Shown in pieces: positions 8,621 through 17,333 of a stretch of DNA of 64,000 bases. Under the pieces are notes generated by a model, which saw only the letters and a list, made by a program, of their open reading frames with translations, was not told where the DNA came from and did not search any database. The translations under genes were made by a program, and so were the position numbers. This DNA is from Nocardia cyriacigeorgica (GTDB taxonomy: Bacteria > Actinomycetota > Actinomycetes > Mycobacteriales > Mycobacteriaceae): the NCBI RefSeq assembly GCF_005863245.1, contig NZ_VBUT01000006.1, positions 372,001 to 436,000 on the forward strand, written 5' to 3'. Each line of letters opens with the position of its first letter. Positions within the stretch are counted from its first letter, which is position 1.

Positions 8621-9859
8621 TCACGCGACGGCGACGGTGCTGCGCCCGCGGTGGGCGCGAATCAGCAGCGCCGCGCGCAGGTAGCACAGCCCGGTGACGT
8701 CATTCGGGTCGAATCCGGTGATCTGGCCGATGCGTTTCAACCGGTAGTCCACGGTGTTGGTGTGGACATAGAGTTTGCGGGCCGAGCGGGAGCGCTGCAT
8801 ATTCGTGGCCATGTGGACCTCGAGGGTGGTGAGCAATTCCGGATGCGCCTCGAGGGAATCGAGGACCGAGCTCAGGTAGTCGCGGGCGGGGCCGGGCCGG
8901 GTCAACTGATATTCGAAGGCCAGCTCGTGCGGCCGATACACCTTGCTCTCCCCGCCGAGTAGGTGCACGATGTCGACCAGTTCGTGGACCTGCTCGGCGA
9001 CGGCGGGGATCTGCGCGGGCGTCGCCGTCATCGCGACCGCCCGGATCGGGACCTGGCCTGCGACAGAGAGATTGTCGATGAGCCGGTCGAGGTCGTCGTC
9101 GGTGAACTCGGTCGCAGGCAGCAGCAGGGTGCCGCCGTCCACGCTGAGCAGCGACAGCACCTTGCCAGCGCACCGGTTGGCCAATTCGGCCTGCACGCGG
9201 CGCAGCTTGCGACGCGCGACGATCTTCTCGTCGAGCGCCGAAACCTGCTCCTCCGGATGTGGTGGGAGTTCCAGCGCCACAACGTGATAGCGCTCAGCGA
9301 CCTCGATGCCGCACTCGCGGGCCATGGTGGAGGTGCTCTGCCCGCCCAGCAGCGCCGAGGTCAACGTGTGCACGGCGGTGTGGTGTTCGCTCACCACCGA
9401 ACGCAGTTCACGCACATAGGCCACCGAGACGGCCGAGTTGATCATGTCCTGGGCATCCATCAACCGCCTGGCCACCCCGACCGCGGTGTCGAAATCGTGG
9501 ATGGTGCCGTTTTCCAGGATCAGGTCGAATCCGAGCTTGAAGCCCTCGTGGATGGCGTGATGGATGGTGTCGATCGGGATGCCCTCGCGCGCCCAATCGG
9601 CCGCGGCGTCCTGCACCCGTTCGGTACGGCCGCGTAGGTCGCGCCCGTCCAGCATGCTGTTGGTCAATTCCAGGCAGATCCGCGTCACCGTGGTGATATC
9701 GCCGTCGAGCGCTTCGCCGGGCAGCGTGGCGCACGGCACGACATTTTCGATGAAATGGCCGACCATCTGACGGGAAATGGTCCGTACATCCTTCAGTGGA
9801 GTGGATACCGGCCGACCGGACGAGGTGAGAAACGGTTCGGCTGAGGCTGCGACAGACAT
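8621..9859 (-). CDS. PucR/CdaR-type helix-turn-helix regulator
   Basis: A 412-residue regulator. The C-terminal 60 residues have the PucR-type HTH: a region reading ARKLYVHTNTVDYRLKRIGQ, typical of HTH_30. Upstream lies a GGDEF-like or CdaR-type middle domain (LSVDGGTLLLPATEF) and an N-terminal helical sensing region. It has a close paralogue in this window at 57215-58342, with matching segments such as FEYQLTRPGPARDYL versus LEYQLTRPGPGREHL. Such regulators often act on nearby or amino-acid/purine genes; no target is obvious here. A hairpin covering the ribosome binding site lies in its leader. Confidence 0.85.
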   Translation of the reverse strand: MSVAASAEPFLTSSGRPVSTPLKDVRTISRQMVGHFIENVVPCATLPGEALDGDITTVTRICLELTNSMLDGRDLRGRTERVQDAAADWAREGIPIDTIHHAIHEGFKLGFDLILENGTIHDFDTAVGVARRLMDAQDMINSAVSVAYVRELRSVVSEHHTAVHTLTSALLGGQSTSTMARECGIEVAERYHVVALELPPHPEEQVSALDEKIVARRKLRRVQAELANRCAGKVLSLLSVDGGTLLLPATEFTDDDLDRLIDNLSVAGQVPIRAVAMTATPAQIPAVAEQVHELVDIVHLLGGESKVYRPHELAFEYQLTRPGPARDYLSSVLDSLEAHPELLTTLEVHMATNMQRSRSARKLYVHTNTVDYRLKRIGQITGFDPNDVTGLCYLRAALLIRAHRGRSTVAVA

Positions 9860-9868
9860 GGTAATTCC

Positions 9869-9896
9869 TTCCCACCCAGGGCCACTGGGCAGGGAA
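9869..9896 (-). promoter_or_regulatory. Leader hairpin overlapping the ribosome binding site of the PucR gene
   Basis: TTCCC-A-CCCAG pairs with CTGGG-CA-GGGAA around a short loop just upstream of the PucR ATG. On the transcript one arm includes the GGGAAGG Shine-Dalgarno stretch, so folding could limit translation. It could equally be a protein binding site. Seen in the sequence; function inferred. Confidence 0.35.
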
Positions 9897-10016
9897 TCAC
9901 GCTACCGCGAGAACTCGTTGCCATGTCGTGGCCTTCGATTGTGACAAGGTGGAATGGATACCGGAAACGTTTATAGATTCCAACAATCGAGACCCACGGC
10001 TGCGGCCACCGAGTCG

Positions 10017-10050
10017 CGCGGCGGTGGCGACGGGACACGCCACCGCCGCG
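10017..10050. terminator. Strong hairpin downstream of the 55-residue secreted peptide gene
   Basis: A perfect 13-bp inverted repeat (CGCGGCGGTGGCG / CGCCACCGCCGCG) with an 8-base loop begins 18 bases after the stop of the minus-strand small gene. Likely terminator. Confidence 0.65.
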
Positions 10051-10067
10051 GCGACCGAACGTGGTTG

Positions 10068-10235
10068 CTACAGGCAGAAGCTCAGCTCCAGCGGCCCGAG
10101 GTGAATCGGCGCGCACACCTCCACCGATCCCGCGACGGGGACGCCGGTCTCGGCGGAGGCGGGCGCGGCGCCGATCGCTACCGCGGTGAGAACCAAGCCT
10201 GCGACGGCGAGCGGGCGAATAATTCTGGAGTTCAT
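10068..10235 (-). CDS. Very small secreted peptide
   Basis: This 55-residue gene falls below usual ORF cut-offs. The protein starts MNSRIIRPLAVAGLVLTAVA, continues to an APASA cleavage site near residue 28, and leaves a mature peptide of about 27 residues with two cysteines (EVCAPIHLG and LSFCL). A GAGGA ribosome binding site sits 6-7 bases before the ATG, and a strong hairpin follows the stop. The signal peptide, the binding site and the terminator together make it a real gene. Function unknown; the two-cysteine mature peptide could be a small disulfide-bridged envelope or signalling peptide. Confidence 0.75.
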   Translation of the reverse strand: MNSRIIRPLAVAGLVLTAVAIGAAPASAETGVPVAGSVEVCAPIHLGPLELSFCL

Positions 10236-10592
10236 AAACATTCCTCGGTTGTGCTCTGCGATGAAGCCCCGAATTCGGGACCGGCACCATCAGAACACAA
10301 GGTGCGCACGATATGTCGTTCGCAGGATCGTTCTTGATTCTTCAGTCGATATCCGCGCACGCATCGTAGAAATCCACAATTCCCGCGCTGCGGCACTGAG
10401 GCATAATTCGCCGGGGAAAGCCGGCCGGGGCGGGGCGAACGGTGAGGTGGTCCGCCATGAACGAGCAGCGAGGCCGTGCGCGCACCGGAGCACACACGGC
10501 CGCGTGCCATCCGGCGGGTCCGGGTTCGGCGGCCCGGAACCGGGTAGACCGATCGTGACCGGTCGATCTCAACCCCAGAGGAGGCAGTCACG
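10236..10592. other. Intergenic region between the small secreted gene and dps
   Basis: This stretch of 357 bases holds the divergent promoters of the small secreted peptide (minus) and dps (plus). A strong GAGGAGG ribosome binding site for dps lies at its right end, preceded by a short GACCG/CGGTC inverted repeat. Open frames here have atypical composition and no family features. I see no gene. Confidence 0.5.
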
Positions 10593-11072
10593 ATGTCGGT
10601 CCCCATCAAGAGCACCCTCGACGCCGAATCGCAGCGCATCACCGGTGACGCACTGCGCGCGAGCGTGGTCGATCTCATCGATCTGTCGCTGATCGCCAAG
10701 CAAGCGCATTGGAATGTCGTCGGCCCGAACTTCCGCCCACTGCACCTGGCACTGGACGAGCTCGTGACCGCGGCGCGCGGGTTCACCGATGACGTGGCCG
10801 AGCGTGCCACCGCGATCGGCGTCAGCCCCGACGGACGGGCGCAGACGGTGGCGAAGGAGGCCGCCGGACTCGGCTTCCCGGACGGCTGGCAGCAGGACAC
10901 CGACGTCATCGCCGCGATCGTGGACAGTCTCGCCACCGTCATCGGGCGATTCCGGGAACGCATCGACGCCACCGAGAAGCCCGACCCGGTGACCCAGGAT
11001 CTGTTCATCGAGATCGCCGCCCGCCTGGAGCAACTGCACTGGATGTGGCAGGCCCAGCTGGCCACCGCCTGA
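10593..11072 (+). CDS. dps: Dps family DNA-binding ferritin-like protein
   Basis: At 159 residues this has the usual Dps length. The dinuclear ferroxidase ligands show the expected spacing: His39 in KQAHWNVVG, His51 in PLHLALDE, then Asp66 and Glu70 in the FTDDVAER helix. Dps dodecamers oxidise Fe(II) with hydrogen peroxide, store iron and protect DNA in the cytoplasm. The ATG has a very strong GAGGAGG site. The gene is followed after 31 bases by a pyruvate-oxidase-like gene on the same strand, an enzyme class that can make hydrogen peroxide, so joint expression under oxidative or stationary-phase stress is a reasonable inference. Confidence 0.9.
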   Translation: MSVPIKSTLDAESQRITGDALRASVVDLIDLSLIAKQAHWNVVGPNFRPLHLALDELVTAARGFTDDVAERATAIGVSPDGRAQTVAKEAAGLGFPDGWQQDTDVIAAIVDSLATVIGRFRERIDATEKPDPVTQDLFIEIAARLEQLHWMWQAQLATA

Positions 11073-11103
11073 CCCCGCGCAGCGAGTTCGAGGAGGAGAC
11101 ATC

Positions 11104-12897
11104 ATGGCCGAGCAGGTCGGTGACGTCCTGTTGCGCCGCCTCGGGGAATGGGGTGTGCGCCAGGTCTTCGGCTATCCCGGCGACGGGATCAACGGTTTGC
11201 TCGCCGCATGGGCGGGCGGCGAGGAGTATCCGCAGTTCGTCCAGGCCCGGCACGAGGAGATGGCCGCCTTCGAAGCGGTCGGCTACGCCAAATTCTCCGG
11301 CGCGGTCGGGGTATGCGCGGCGACCGGAGGGCCGGGCGCGATCCACCTGCTCAACGGCCTCTACGACGCCAAACTCGATCATGTGCCGGTGGTGGCGATC
11401 GTCGGCCAGACCGAGCGCAGCGCACTGGGCGGTTCGCATCAGCAGGAGGTCGACCTGCCGGCGGCGTTCAAGGATGTGTGCAGTGCCTACTCGCAGCTGT
11501 GTGTGGTGCCGCAGCAGCTGCCCAACGTGCTGGACCGCGCCTTCCGGGTCGCCATCGCCGAACGGGCGCCGACGGCGGTGATCGTTCCCGCCGACGTGTT
11601 CTCCCTCGACTACACCGCCCCCGCGCACGAGATGAAGAACGTGCCGTCGAGTCTCGGCCTGAGTCAGGGCATCATCACACCCGATCCGGAAGCACTGCAC
11701 CGTGCGGCGGAGATCCTCGATGCGGGGGAGCGGGTCGCGATCCTGGTCGGGCAGGGTGCGCGCGGCTGCGCCGAAGAGCTGACCCGGCTGGCCGATCTGC
11801 TCGGCGCGGGCGTGGCCAAGGCGCTGCTCGGCAAAGATGTGCTGCCCGACACCGAGCCATGGGTGACCGGATCGCTCGGCCTGCTCGGCACCACGGCCAG
11901 CCATTACCTGATGTCGGAGGCCGACACCCTGCTGACCATCGGATCGAACTTCCCCTACAGCGAATACCTGCCCGAGTACGGGCAGGTGCGCGGCATCCAG
12001 ATCGACCGGTCCGGCGCCTGGATCGGCATGCGCTACCCCTATGAGGTCAGTATCGTTGCCGATGCGAAAGCCGCACTGCGCGAGCTGATTCCGCTGGTGA
12101 AACGCAAGCGCGACCGGAGCTGGCGCAAGCGTGTCGAACATGAGGTGACGCAGTGGTGGCGGGCCGCCGACGAGGTGGCCATGCTCGACGCCGATCCGAT
12201 CAACCCGATGCGCATCTTCTCCGAGCTGTCACCGCAACTGCCCGAGAACGCCGTGGTCACGGCGGATTCGGGCACTTCGGCCGACTGGTACGCGCGCCAT
12301 CTGCGTTTCCACGGCGATATGCGCGGATCGCTGTCGGGCACGCTGGCCAGCATGGGATGCGCGGTGCCCTACGCCATCGGCGCCAAGTGGGCATGTCCCG
12401 AGCGTCCCGCCATCGCGCTCGTCGGCGACGGTGCCATGCAGATGAACGGCCTGGCCGAACTCATCACCATTGCCCGCTACTGGCGGCAGTGGCAGGATCC
12501 GCGGTTGATCGTCGCCGTTCTGCACAACAACGACCTCAACCAGGTGACCTGGGAACTGCGCGGCATGCACGGTGCGCCGAAATTCCCGGATTCACAGACC
12601 CTGCCCGACGTCGACTATGCCGCGTTCGCACGCAGTCTCGGGCTCGGCGCCGAATCCATCGACGATCCGGAAGACCTCGCCGGCGCCTGGTCGCGTGCGT
12701 TGTCCAGCGCGCGGCCGGTGGTGCTCGACATCGCGTGTGATCCGAATGTGGCGCCGATACCGCCCAACACCACCTTCGAACAGTTCTCCTCGCTGGCCAG
12801 GGCGCTGCTGCACGGCGACGAAGACGCGGGACCGGTGCTGGCGCAGTCGGTGAAGCAGAAGACGCGCCGCTTCTTCGCCAGGCATCGGAACAGTTAG
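11104..12897 (+). CDS. ThDP-dependent pyruvate oxidase-like enzyme
   Basis: A 597-residue member of the acetolactate synthase/pyruvate oxidase family with three domains. The N-terminal PYR domain has the catalytic Glu in ARHEEMAAF and the glycine-rich ATGGPGAIH. The central domain has VAILVGQGARG. The C-terminal domain has the ThDP/Mg motif GDGAMQMNGLAEL about 30 residues before HNNDLNQ. The segment MRGSLSGTLASMGCAVPYAIG is typical of PoxB-like enzymes. It likely decarboxylates pyruvate to acetate (or acetyl phosphate) with FAD. The ATG is preceded by GAGGAGG. It pairs with dps. Indolepyruvate or other 2-oxoacid substrates remain possible. Confidence 0.85.
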   Translation: MAEQVGDVLLRRLGEWGVRQVFGYPGDGINGLLAAWAGGEEYPQFVQARHEEMAAFEAVGYAKFSGAVGVCAATGGPGAIHLLNGLYDAKLDHVPVVAIVGQTERSALGGSHQQEVDLPAAFKDVCSAYSQLCVVPQQLPNVLDRAFRVAIAERAPTAVIVPADVFSLDYTAPAHEMKNVPSSLGLSQGIITPDPEALHRAAEILDAGERVAILVGQGARGCAEELTRLADLLGAGVAKALLGKDVLPDTEPWVTGSLGLLGTTASHYLMSEADTLLTIGSNFPYSEYLPEYGQVRGIQIDRSGAWIGMRYPYEVSIVADAKAALRELIPLVKRKRDRSWRKRVEHEVTQWWRAADEVAMLDADPINPMRIFSELSPQLPENAVVTADSGTSADWYARHLRFHGDMRGSLSGTLASMGCAVPYAIGAKWACPERPAIALVGDGAMQMNGLAELITIARYWRQWQDPRLIVAVLHNNDLNQVTWELRGMHGAPKFPDSQTLPDVDYAAFARSLGLGAESIDDPEDLAGAWSRALSSARPVVLDIACDPNVAPIPPNTTFEQFSSLARALLHGDEDAGPVLAQSVKQKTRRFFARHRNS

Positions 12898-12922
12898 CCT
12901 GCGTGCTGGTTCCCGTCCTCGG

Positions 12923-13360
12923 TTACTTCTTGCCGACGGCGAGGTCGGCGAGGCGAGCCAGCGCCTCCTTGTTGCGCGGCGCGAGCAACGCGCCCTGGAT
13001 CGGTCCGGGAATCCAGCGGCTCGGACCGCGAACGGCCTTCTCCGCCATCCGGATCTCGGTGCGGCCGGGGGAGATCTCGACCAGGTCGAGCCTGATCCAG
13101 GCCGCACCGGCGGGCCACAAACCCGCATCCAGCTCCAGGCTGTGCGGTGGGTCGACGGCCCGCACCGTGGTGGTGTCGTCGATGGTGAGCGGCCAGGGGC
13201 CGACCCGATGGTGGATCTGCGCACCCACCTGGGGCCAGCTGCTGTCGACCTCGCGGATATGCGAGGCGCCGACCACCCAGCTCGCATACGACCAGCCGTC
13301 GGCGAGCACCGCGAAAATCTGCGGCGGGGACGCGGCTACTTCGGTCCGGACCTCGACCAT
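12923..13360 (-). CDS. SRPBCC family protein
   Basis: A 145-residue START/Bet v 1-like protein. The opening VEVRTEVAASPPQIFAVLAD and the following W-rich segment (SYASWVVGASHIREVD) are typical of the polyketide-cyclase-like SRPBCC fold, which binds hydrophobic ligands. The last 25 residues form the usual long C-terminal helix. The chosen ATG follows an AAAGG-like site; the frame stays open further upstream but without family features. It is the last gene of a minus-strand run with a catalase-like gene and ctaD. The ligand is unknown. Confidence 0.8.
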   Translation of the reverse strand: MVEVRTEVAASPPQIFAVLADGWSYASWVVGASHIREVDSSWPQVGAQIHHRVGPWPLTIDDTTTVRAVDPPHSLELDAGLWPAGAAWIRLDLVEISPGRTEIRMAEKAVRGPSRWIPGPIQGALLAPRNKEALARLADLAVGKK

Positions 13361-13401
13361 GTCGTCTGCCTTTCTCGGGTTGCCTTGCTCGTCGAGCCGA
13401 C

Positions 13402-14079
13402 TCAGGGTTCTTCTCCACGCCCGCGGCGGCTGCCGATGTAGGCGCGTTCCCTGAACTTGGTGACGAGATCGGGCACCAGCGTGACCTCGGCCGGATGGTT
13501 GAGCATCGGGTCGAAGAAGTCGGTGCGGTAGTCCTCGGGTTCGGCCTGATGCAGGGTCAGTTCCGCGGCGGTGCGGCGCGGGGTGCCGATGCCCTGGACG
13601 GTGATCTTGAAACCGAGGGTGTGCTCGCGCAGATGCTCTGCCATGGCATCCAGCGAGGCGGTCGCCGGCTGGTTCGCGTCCGGTTCGGCGTAGACCCAGG
13701 TCAAGCTGGATTCGCCGAACCGGTACGGCAACAGGGAGCCGTAGCGGGCGCTGGCCCAGCCGCGGGCCGGGGTGATCGCCAGCCGGCCCAGCCCGCCGCG
13801 GCCGGTGGTCGCCAGCACAAAATCCCACGGATGGTCGTCGCGGTCGAGCACCCGGAAGGCCAGCCCGAGCACGTCCGGAAGACCGGCGGGGGTGCCGATT
13901 CCTTTCGACAAGCGCGCGATCACCGCCCGCTCGCCGTGGCCGAAGAGCGAGACGTACTCGTCCTCGGCATGCAATCGCCCCGACAGCCGCACGCCACGGG
14001 GATGGAACACCCTCGCGTGCCGTACCCGGGCGCCTGCCTCGAAAGCCTTTGTCACGGTGGCGGAAACCAGATCAGCCAT
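13402..14079 (-). CDS. Catalase-superfamily-like protein
   Basis: A 225-residue protein. The start region RVRHARVFHPRGVRLSGRLH and GLPDVLGLAFRVLD followed by a Trp-Asp-Phe stretch resemble small actinobacterial proteins annotated as catalase-like, related to the heme-binding core of catalase but shorter. I do not see the full catalase active site. The C terminus YIGSRRGRGEEP is basic. I chose the ATG 24 codons into the open frame because it gives a normal N terminus and lies 19 bases after the ctaD stop, indicating an operon with ctaD and the SRPBCC gene. Possible role in peroxide handling or lipid oxidation; family call is moderate. Confidence 0.6.
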   Translation of the reverse strand: MADLVSATVTKAFEAGARVRHARVFHPRGVRLSGRLHAEDEYVSLFGHGERAVIARLSKGIGTPAGLPDVLGLAFRVLDRDDHPWDFVLATTGRGGLGRLAITPARGWASARYGSLLPYRFGESSLTWVYAEPDANQPATASLDAMAEHLREHTLGFKITVQGIGTPRRTAAELTLHQAEPEDYRTDFFDPMLNHPAEVTLVPDLVTKFRERAYIGSRRGRGEEP

Positions 14080-14098
14080 CACATATCCTTCGCTGCTC

Positions 14099-15859
14099 TC
14101 ATCGGGTCTGGTCGGTTGTGACCGCATCGGATGGTTCGGACAATTCCGCACCGGCCCCGTGCCGCGCGGAGCGGCCGACGTGGGCTTCGGCGCGAATTCG
14201 TTCGACCATGTGCGGGTAGTGCACTTCGAACGCGGGTCGTTCGGAGCGGATGCGTGGGAGTTCGTAGAAGTTGTGCCGCGGCGGTGGGCAGGTCGTGGCC
14301 CATTCCAGCGAGTTGCCCGACCCCCAGGGATCGTCGACCGTCACCACTTCGCCGTAGCGGTAGCTTCTGAACACATTCCATACGAACGTCACCATCGAGA
14401 CCCCGAGCACGAACGACCCGATGGTCGAGACGGTGTTGAGCGCGGTGAAGCCGTCGCCGGGCAGATAGTCGGCGTAGCGGCGCGGCATGCCCTCGTTGCC
14501 CAGCCAATGCTGCACCAGGAAGGTCAGGTGGAAGCCGAGGAAGGTGCTCCAGAAATGCAGCCTGCCCAAGCGTTCGTCCATGAACCGGCCGGTCATCTTC
14601 GGGAACCAGAAATAGATCCCGGCGAACGTGGCGAAGACGATGGTGCCGAACAGCACGTAATGGAAATGCGCTACCACGAAATAGGAATCGGTGACGTGGA
14701 AGTCCAGCGGCGGGCTGGCCAGGATGACCCCTGACAGCCCGCCGAGCAGGAAGGTGACGATGAATCCGAGGGCGAACAGCATCGGTGTCTCGAAGGTCAG
14801 CTGCCCGCGCCACATGGTGCCGATCCAGTTGAAGAACTTCACGCCCGTCGGCACCGCGATCAAGAAGGTCATCAGCGAGAAGAACGGCAGCATCACCGCA
14901 CCGGTGGCGTACATGTGGTGCGCCCACACCGCCATTGACAGCGCGGCGATGGCGATGGTGGCGAAGACCAGTGCGGTGTAGCCGAAGATCGGTTTGCGGC
15001 TGAAAACCGGGATGACCTCGCTGATGATGCCGAAGAACGGCAGCGCGACGATGTAGACCTCGGGATGGCCGAAGAACCAGAACAGATGCTGCCACAGAAT
15101 CGTGCCGCCGGTGGCCGGATCGTAGATGTGCCCGCCGAGATGCCGGTCGTAGGCCAGCGCCATCAGCGCCGCGGTGAGGATCGGGAACGCCAGCAGCACC
15201 AGAATGCTGGTGACCAGGATGTTCCAGGTGAAGATCGGCATCCGGAACATCGTCATCCCCGGTGCGCGCAGGCAGACCACGGTGGTGATCATGTTGACCG
15301 CGCCGAGAATGGTGCCGAGGCCGGACACCGCCAGACCCATGATCCACAGATCCCCGCCGACGCCGGGCGAATGCAGTTCATCGCTCAACGGGGTGTAGCC
15401 GGTCCAGCCGAAATCCGCCGCGCCGCCCGGAGTGAGGAACCCGGCCGTCGCCATCGTCGCCCCGAACAGATACAGCCAATAGCTGAGCGCGTTCAACCGC
15501 GGAAACGCCACGTCGGGTGCGCCGATCTGCAACGGCAGGATCGCGTTGGCGAACCCGAAAACCACGGGGGTGGCATAGAACAGCAACATGATCGTGCCGT
15601 GCATGGTGAACAGCTGGTTGTACTGCTCGGGCGAGAGGAACTGCAATCCCGGCCGCGCCAGCTCCCCGCGCATCAATAACGCCAGCAAGCCCCCGATCAG
15701 GAAGAACGCTGTCGCCGACGCCAGGTACAGGATGCCGAGCACCTTCGGATCGGTGGTGCTGATCATCTTGTACAGCGCCGAGCCCTTCGGGCCGTGCCGC
15801 GCCGGAAACGGTCGCGTCGCGGTGAGCTCACCCACCGCGCCCGAGGATGTCGCCGTCAT
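14099..15859 (-). CDS. ctaD: Cytochrome c oxidase subunit I
   Basis: A 586-residue, 12-helix heme-copper oxidase catalytic subunit of the aa3 respiratory oxidase. Visible ligands are the low-spin heme His in LFTMHGTIMLLFY, the CuB/Tyr motif WFFGHPEVYIVALP, the HH pair in VWAHHMYATG, and the heme pair in VVAHFHYVLFG. The start with GGGAGGTGGG just upstream gives the usual actinobacterial N terminus; a more distal frame start adds 40 residues of no family character. No other oxidase subunit genes are adjacent. It leads a minus-strand run with catalase-like and SRPBCC genes, so it may be a second ctaD copy rather than the main operon copy. Confidence 0.93.
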   Translation of the reverse strand: MTATSSGAVGELTATRPFPARHGPKGSALYKMISTTDPKVLGILYLASATAFFLIGGLLALLMRGELARPGLQFLSPEQYNQLFTMHGTIMLLFYATPVVFGFANAILPLQIGAPDVAFPRLNALSYWLYLFGATMATAGFLTPGGAADFGWTGYTPLSDELHSPGVGGDLWIMGLAVSGLGTILGAVNMITTVVCLRAPGMTMFRMPIFTWNILVTSILVLLAFPILTAALMALAYDRHLGGHIYDPATGGTILWQHLFWFFGHPEVYIVALPFFGIISEVIPVFSRKPIFGYTALVFATIAIAALSMAVWAHHMYATGAVMLPFFSLMTFLIAVPTGVKFFNWIGTMWRGQLTFETPMLFALGFIVTFLLGGLSGVILASPPLDFHVTDSYFVVAHFHYVLFGTIVFATFAGIYFWFPKMTGRFMDERLGRLHFWSTFLGFHLTFLVQHWLGNEGMPRRYADYLPGDGFTALNTVSTIGSFVLGVSMVTFVWNVFRSYRYGEVVTVDDPWGSGNSLEWATTCPPPRHNFYELPRIRSERPAFEVHYPHMVERIRAEAHVGRSARHGAGAELSEPSDAVTTDQTR

Positions 15860-16211
15860 CCCACCTCCCAGGTCGATGCGCGCGGCGCTGCCGAGAACGC
15901 GCCCCTGTCCTCGCCCTACCCGCATCCGGGCACCTGAACCACCCGAGGCCGTGATTCGCAGAACCTGGACCGGCGCCACCCCGTCGCACTGATCTCCTGG
16001 CGGCGGCTACGCCAGCGGCTGCACGAACTGGCGTGCGGATCGTGGAAGCCCCGGCATCCTCGGGACGGCCGACCCGCGAGCTGCGGCTACCGCGCCGGGA
16101 GCGGGAAGGCGCGACCGCGTGGGCGCGACCGGGACAGCGGAATCGCCGGCGGCTGTGTGGCAGGCGAGCGCACGGGTATGCCGGTAGGGCAATCGACACT
16201 GAGGAGGACCG
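15860..16211. other. Intergenic region between ctaD and the frameshifted epimerase
   Basis: These 352 bases hold two divergent promoters. At the right end is a strong GAGGAGG site for the epimerase. Open frames present are arginine-rich shadows. I see no gene and no clear hairpin. Confidence 0.45.
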
Positions 16212-17292
16212 ATGCGCGTGGTGGTGATGGGGGCGACGGGGAACGTGGGCACTGCTGTGATCGATGCGCTGACCGGCACACCCGAGGTGACGTCCATCGT
16301 CGGTGCCGCCCGAAGGCGTCCCACCGAAGAACGAGCCGGGGTGGAGTGGGTGGGCGCCGACGTGCGCCACGACGATCTGGCCGCTGTTCCGTGGCGCCGA
16401 CGCCGTGGTGCATCTGGCCTGGCTGTTCCAGCCGACGCGCAGGCCCTTGGACACGTGGCGCGCCAATGTCGGCGGCACCTCACGCGTGCTGGAGGCCGTG
16501 GCCGACGCGCGGGTCCCCGCCCTGATCTACGCCTCCTCGGTCGGCGCGTACTCGCCGTGCGTCGATGATCGGCCGGTCTCGGAGTCCTGGCCCACCGAAG
16601 GCTGGCCCGGGGCGGCGTACATGATCGAAAAGGCCTATGTGGAACGGCTGCTCGACACCTTCGAACGGCAGCATGCCGACTGCCGGGTCGTGCGGATGCG
16701 TCCCGCCTTCACCTTCCAGTACGCCTCGGCCAGCGAGCAACGCCGGTTGTTCCTCGGCCCGCTGATGCCGAACCCGCTGCTGCGGCCCGGCCTGCTGCCG
16801 GTGCTGCCATATCCGCGGGGGATGCGGTTCCAGGCCGTGCACAGCGTCGACGTCGCGCTCGCGTACGCGCTGGCCGTCGCCTCCGACGGACGCGGTCCGT
16901 TCAACCTCGCCGCCGAACCGGTGATCGGCCGCGCCGAGCTCGCCCGGATCCTGCGCACCCGCACCGTCGAGGTCCCGCCGCGGCTGGTGCGGACCGCGCT
17001 CGCCGCGGCCTGGCATCTGCACCTGGCCCCGGCCACCCCTGGCCTGTTCGACGCGATGATGCATCTGCCCGTCATGGACACCACCCGCGCCCGCGTCGAG
17101 CTGGGCTGGACGCCCAGAATCAGCTCCTCGGACGCACTGACCCAGTTCCTGGACGGGTTCCGCGCCGGCGCGGGCGGGCATACACCACCGCTGGCCGCGG
17201 ACGCCGGCGGCGCCTGGCGCTACCGCGAGTTCACCTCCGGGATCGGCGGCCACGATCCCGTCGATCGATCGTTGTCCCACGGCGCCCGCTGA
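16212..17292 (+). pseudogene. NAD-dependent epimerase/dehydratase, frameshifted
   Basis: The first frame starts with a strong GAGGAGG site and reads MRVVVMGATGNVGTAVIDAL, a classical Rossmann motif, then GADVRHDDLAA. At about 16383 the protein character jumps by one base into the next frame, which continues LFRGADAVVHLAWLFQPTRR and keeps the SDR pattern (ASSVGAYSP, then YMIEK as the Tyr-x3-Lys) to a stop at 17292. Removing one base near 16383 would give one protein of about 360 residues, a normal length for this family. The downstream half has no good start of its own. It is either a real +1 frameshift (pseudogene) or a sequencing error. Confidence 0.8.
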
Positions 17293-17333
17293 CCATTCTG
17301 TGTCGGCGGGGTGTCGGCGGGTAGCCGACCATC

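Noticed and set aside
15859..15979. A longer ctaD start 40 codons upstream
   Set aside because: The extra residues have no family match, while the downstream ATG has an excellent ribosome binding site.
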